Below, in pieces: positions 62,591-64,000 of a DNA stretch of 64,000 nucleotides. The DNA comes from Alitta virens (lineage: Eukaryota > Annelida > Polychaeta > Phyllodocida > Nereididae). The stretch covers positions 31,667,231 through 31,731,230 of the forward strand of contig OW028584.1 of assembly GCA_932294295.1 (NCBI GenBank), written 5' to 3'. Below the pieces are notes generated by a model that ran no database searches, was not told where the DNA came from, and saw only the letters and a program-made list of their open reading frames with translations. Made by a program: the position numbers and the translations under genes. Numbering within the stretch: position 1 is the stretch's first letter; each line of letters begins with the position of its first letter.

Positions 62591-64000
62591 AGAGGGCATC
62601 TTTATAAGGCATTTGTAGGATTATCATATCACACCCTTATCTTTTTTTTTTTAATGCTTTATTGAGCCATTTGAACTAGCCTCACCCTAACCCTAACATA
62701 CAGTTAGTTTCATAAAATATGAATCTGGTCAGCTGTAGCAACCTATTCCTGGCTGTAGCTGTAATTAGCTAAAGCCAGTCTCTTCTACTTTATAGTCGGC
62801 TTAAACTACCACCACTGAAAAAATGTAAACCTTGATAAATTTAAGAAATTTATCTAATATATCATAAATATGTATGTGCAATCGACATGCATCTTTTCAA
62901 CACAAAATTACAAAATATGCATAACTCGCAACTTATGCACCATATGGTGACGCAAGTACTTTTATATACAGCTTTGAGTAGACTGTTCCATTTAGTAGCA
63001 GGTAGCACCGTATAGCAAAAGTTTTCTGGCTTTGTCTAGGTTCGATTTGACAGGCTGTCTTTCATGAAACTAACAGTATGATTATTCTTTCTTGGAATGC
63101 ATAGATTCCATGAAAGCGAGATGTCATCATCATGCATTAGTGTGATTGAGTAGTAGCAGAAGTAACAATGTAGAAAATGGCAAGCAGTCAGCTAATTATT
63201 TCCGAGAGATGTCATTTTATATTAGAAGGTTGGGTTGTGAATTATGGAAAAAATATGATGTCAGTTGTACACTGCTCCTTGCTTGTATGATTGCATATGA
63301 CAGAAAAAATTTGTATATGCATTTTCCTTGAATACTGGAAAATCGTATGAAAGTCAAAAACTATATATGGTATCAGAAAGAAAATTTTTATGCCACTTTA
63401 TTTGAATACAATGAATTGTAATTAAGTATCAAAATTAATTCAATTATTTTCCTAAATAACCATTTATTCTATGGTTTAACGACATGGTCAATTCATGTAA
63501 GTAGGTCTAATTATAACATGATTATTTATCCAGAAGATTGTGGCATTCGTTTACAATCGTGAAACCAATGTCATTTCACAAGAAACAGCAATCTTCACTC
63601 ACGAAGGGGGTATTGTGTATCTCACGTGCAAAAACAGAGGTCTTTAAAAATGTATTCTATGGAGTGAAAGGTGTAATTAACACGTGGACCCTTCCAGTCA
63701 GTCACGTGTCAGGCTACCTAATCTGCATTCCTGACTTGATGCTAGCCACTGGTTTCAGATGCTGTTTGGTACATAGGAATATACACGCCCTACACTGCTG
63801 TTCACTGTCTGCAATATTTTGTATCCTGAGGCACAGGCAACGCATGTGTGCAGCCCAATGCGTTGTGTTAACCATAAAGATTTGTTATACATTTGGAAAG
63901 GAAAATAAAATGCATGATTTAGGTCCAATGTATGATCCGATGGGTATATACAAGTGTGTTTTACATATAGTGCAATACAATGGGTTTTATTTTTAATTTT
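62591..64000. other. No gene recognised
   Basis: One 152-codon frame (63538-63996) shows no motif. A short CTAACCCTAACCCTAAC stretch (about 62681-62698) is telomere-like but too short to mean a telomere. Confidence 0.45.

Noticed and set aside
62681..62698. Telomere or interstitial telomere
   Set aside because: Fewer than three CCCTAA units.
63538..63996. 152-codon frame near the right edge
   Set aside because: No recognisable domain, composition like non-coding DNA, no splice signals that improve it.

Overview
The window is eukaryotic, almost certainly metazoan, genomic DNA. It is AT-rich, has GT-AG introns, and carries a tRNA-derived SINE family, a LINE 3' end, PIF/Harbinger remnants, several palindromic MITE families and many microsatellites. 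A marine invertebrate is the best guess from the repeat content, but the species cannot be fixed from sequence alone. I recognise no ordinary host gene with confidence. What dominates is mobile and virus-like DNA, including two giant inverted repeats.

Region 1 (1-14661) holds a virus-like element related to Polinton/Maverick/adintovirus DNA. It encodes a complete, once-spliced protein-primed family B DNA polymerase (pPolB, about 1396 aa) and a three-exon type I membrane protein (about 291 aa). On the right it ends in a sharp terminus at about 14660. The last 1.6 kb is an inverted copy of the polymerase-side end, so the unit at 5646-14661 looks like a ~9 kb element with ~1.6 kb terminal inverted repeats (TIRs) that contain the promoter, exon 1, intron and first part of polB. 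A second copy (1-5644) lies head-to-head with it and appears identical, making an 11.2 kb palindrome centred on a 70-bp asymmetric spacer. The spacer matches the element terminus seen at 14576-14661. No capsid, packaging ATPase, protease or integrase gene is visible.

Region 2 (14662-26559) is gene-poor. It has SINEs, tetra- and pentanucleotide arrays, a palindromic MITE, a CpG-rich patch with a TCTCGCGAGA motif, a LINE 3' end and a dispersed repeat.

Region 3 (26566-43316) is a 16.75 kb non-coding foldback element. It has 8.2-8.3 kb near-identical inverted arms, a 264-bp spacer, internal duplications and central ~300-bp tandem repeats. It sits inside a copy of the MITE also seen near 17.4 kb, flanked by a 6-bp GACGTC target duplication.

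Region 4 (43323-64000) is again repeat-rich. It holds an 11-bp minisatellite interrupted by a SINE, more SINEs, three copies each of two MITE families, an inverted pair of hairpin repeats, a short fossil of a second, diverged pPolB (58793-58906), an internally deleted PIF/Harbinger transposase, and a SINE-associated TATC array.

In the virus-like element, the two intact coding units fit a self-replicating linear DNA: a protein-primed polymerase to copy it from its TIRs, and a membrane protein whose role is unknown. The head-to-head arrangement could be a genuine replication or dimer junction, a pair of insertions, or an assembly artefact. The sequence alone cannot decide.
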